A stretch of DNA of 5,588 nt from an uncultured Opitutaceae bacterium (GTDB taxonomy: Bacteria; Verrucomicrobiota; Verrucomicrobiae; Opitutales; Opitutaceae): NCBI GenBank assembly GCA_946482625.1, contig CAMLSH010000281.1:1-5588 (forward strand). Reading direction: 5' to 3'. A program made the translations under genes and the position numbers. Positions 4,405 to 5,588 of this stretch are shown here, in pieces; the stretch's first letter is position 1, and every line of letters starts with the position of its first letter. The notes under the pieces were generated by a model, which had not been told where the DNA came from, ran no database searches, and saw only the letters and a list, made by a program, of their open reading frames with translations.

Positions 4405-5588
4405 ATGGACGCAGCCGCCCAAAGCCATTTCACCAGCAAAGAAGCTGGCCACGCCGTCGAGAAACGCCCGTGGATTTTCTCCCGCCCGACCGCCAAGACC
4501 GGCCTCTCGAGCTGGCTCACCACCGTCGATCACAAACGCGTCGGCCTCATGTACGGCATCTCCGCGCTCATCTTCTTCCTCGTGGGCGGCATCGAGGCGC
4601 TGATCATCCGCATCCAGCTCGCGGTCCCGAACAACACCTTCATCTCGCATCAGTTCTACAACGAACTCTTCACGATGCACGCGACGACGATGATCTTCCT
4701 CGCCGTCATGCCGCTCTCGGCGGCGTTCTTTAACTACATCATGCCGCTCCAAATCGGAGCGCGCGACGTGGCCTTCCCCCGCCTCAACGGCTTCGCCTTC
4801 TGGGTGTTTCTCGCCGGCGCCGTCGTCCTCAACGTCGGTTGGTTCGTGAAGTCCGGCGCGCCCGACGCCGGCTGGTTCGGCTACGCACCGCTCACGTCGA
4901 AAGCGTTCTCCAACGAGTTCCGCGCCGACATGTCCACCGACCTCTGGATCATGGGCCTCCAGATCCTCGGCGTCTCCTCGGTCGTCGGCTCGATGAATTT
5001 CATCGTCACGATCATCAACATGCGCGCCCCCGGCATGACGATGATGCGCCTCCCGGTATTCACCTGGATGACGCTGATCACCGCGTTCCTGATCATCCTC
5101 TCCTTCCCCGCCATCACCATCGCACTCGTCGAGCTCATGATGGACCGCTCCTTCGGCACGAACTTCTTTGAAGTTTCCACCGGCGGCCTCCCCATCCTCT
5201 GGCAACACTTGTTCTGGGTCTTCGGTCACCCCGAGGTGTACATCCTGATTCTTCCGGCGATGGGCATCGTCTCGGAGATCCTGCCAACGTTCTCCCGTAA
5301 GCCCCTCTTCGGCTACCCGATCATCGTCTTCTCGGGCGCCACGATCGGCTTCCTCGGCTTCGGCGTCTGGTCCCACCACATGTTCACCACCGGCATGGGC
5401 ACCGTCGCCACCGCCGCGTTCTCCCTCGCGACCATGGCCATCGCCGTCCCGACCGGCGTCAAGATGTTCAACTGGATCGGCACCATGTGGGGCGGCCACC
5501 TCCAGATGCGCACGCCCATGATGTTCGCCCTCGGCTTCGTCTGGATGTTCATGATGGGCGGCTTCTCCGGCATCATGCACTCGGCCGC
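4405..5588 (+). CDS. coxA: Cytochrome c oxidase subunit I, A1-type heme-copper oxidase (partial, 3' end missing)
   Basis: From the ATG at 4405 the frame is open for 394 codons to the right edge, roughly two thirds of a usual subunit I. It carries the catalytic heme a and heme a3/CuB centre that reduces oxygen to water and pumps protons. About nine of the twelve helices are present. H92 (FTMHATTM) is a low-spin heme a ligand. H275 in GHPEVYI plus H324 and H325 bind CuB, and Y279 is the tyrosine cross-linked to that histidine. N110, D121 (QIGARDVAFPRLNG) and E277 mark the D proton channel, and T350 and K353 (PTGVK) the K channel. Together these define type A1. The second heme a ligand and the heme a3 histidine lie beyond the window. 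About 35 polar residues precede the conserved SSWLTTVDHKR. No Shine-Dalgarno is seen; the spacer ahead is C-rich. Confidence 0.96.
   Translation, partial: MDAAAQSHFTSKEAGHAVEKRPWIFSRPTAKTGLSSWLTTVDHKRVGLMYGISALIFFLVGGIEALIIRIQLAVPNNTFISHQFYNELFTMHATTMIFLAVMPLSAAFFNYIMPLQIGARDVAFPRLNGFAFWVFLAGAVVLNVGWFVKSGAPDAGWFGYAPLTSKAFSNEFRADMSTDLWIMGLQILGVSSVVGSMNFIVTIINMRAPGMTMMRLPVFTWMTLITAFLIILSFPAITIALVELMMDRSFGTNFFEVSTGGLPILWQHLFWVFGHPEVYILILPAMGIVSEILPTFSRKPLFGYPIIVFSGATIGFLGFGVWSHHMFTTGMGTVATAAFSLATMAIAVPTGVKMFNWIGTMWGGHLQMRTPMMFALGFVWMFMMGGFSGIMHSA

Noticed and set aside
2976..4523. Long minus-strand open frame (515 codons) opposite coxB
   Set aside because: It lies antisense to an unambiguous coxB and its Gly/Val/Glu/Asp-rich translation has no recognisable domain. 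It is a mirror of GC-rich codon use.
4366..5580. Minus-strand open frame (404 codons) opposite coxA
   Set aside because: It is low-complexity and rich in His, Asp, Glu and Arg, antisense to conserved coxA motifs. This is an antisense shadow.
1..5588. tRNA, rRNA, CRISPR array, insertion sequence or phage genes
   Set aside because: None was seen; the window is filled by a coherent oxidase cluster with short spacers.

Overview
This is a GC-rich window that holds most of an aa3/caa3-type cytochrome c oxidase cluster, covering heme A biosynthesis, copper and assembly factors, and the catalytic subunits. The Gram-negative traits are a lipobox lipoprotein, a subunit II with a fused cytochrome c, and the subunit I signature QIGARDVAFPRLNG. 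Together with the gene order (SCO-like gene divergent from ctaA-ctaB-DUF420-coxB-coxA), they suggest a Verrucomicrobiota-like bacterium, perhaps near Opitutaceae. Acidobacteriota or another group with the same oxidase subtype is also possible. This placement rests on family resemblance and was not searched.

Layout. Positions 1-260 (minus strand, running off the left edge) encode the N-terminus of a copper-binding lipoprotein with a CusF-like domain, most likely a SCO1/SenC copper chaperone. An 86-bp divergent promoter region rich in palindromes (261-346) separates it from the plus-strand genes. These are ctaA/COX15 heme A synthase (347-1381), ctaB/cyoE heme O synthase (1378-2292, ATGA overlap with ctaA), a DUF420 membrane protein (2381-2839), coxB with a C-terminal class I cytochrome c domain (2997-4274), and coxA (4405 to the right edge, 394 codons seen, truncated). 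Two spacers stand out. One is 157 bp before coxB, AT-richer and carrying several inverted repeats. The other is 130 bp between coxB and coxA, strongly C-rich and G-poor, with degenerate heptamer repeats.

How the genes work together. CtaB farnesylates protoheme to heme O and CtaA oxidises heme O to heme A, which CoxA needs for its low-spin and high-spin hemes. The lipoprotein probably handles copper for the CuA site of CoxB (and possibly CuB of CoxA). DUF420 is a likely assembly or maturation factor. CoxB takes electrons through its tethered cytochrome c and passes them via CuA to CoxA. CoxA shows the A1-type proton-pathway residues (D121, E277, K353, Y279).

The genes are conventional. I see no evidence of a novel enzymatic system. 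The points most worth checking are non-coding: the palindromic divergent promoter, the near-total lack of Shine-Dalgarno sequences ahead of these genes, the structured spacer before coxB, and the C-rich heptamer-repeat spacer before coxA. The insertion after the axial Met of the CoxB cytochrome c domain is also worth a look.
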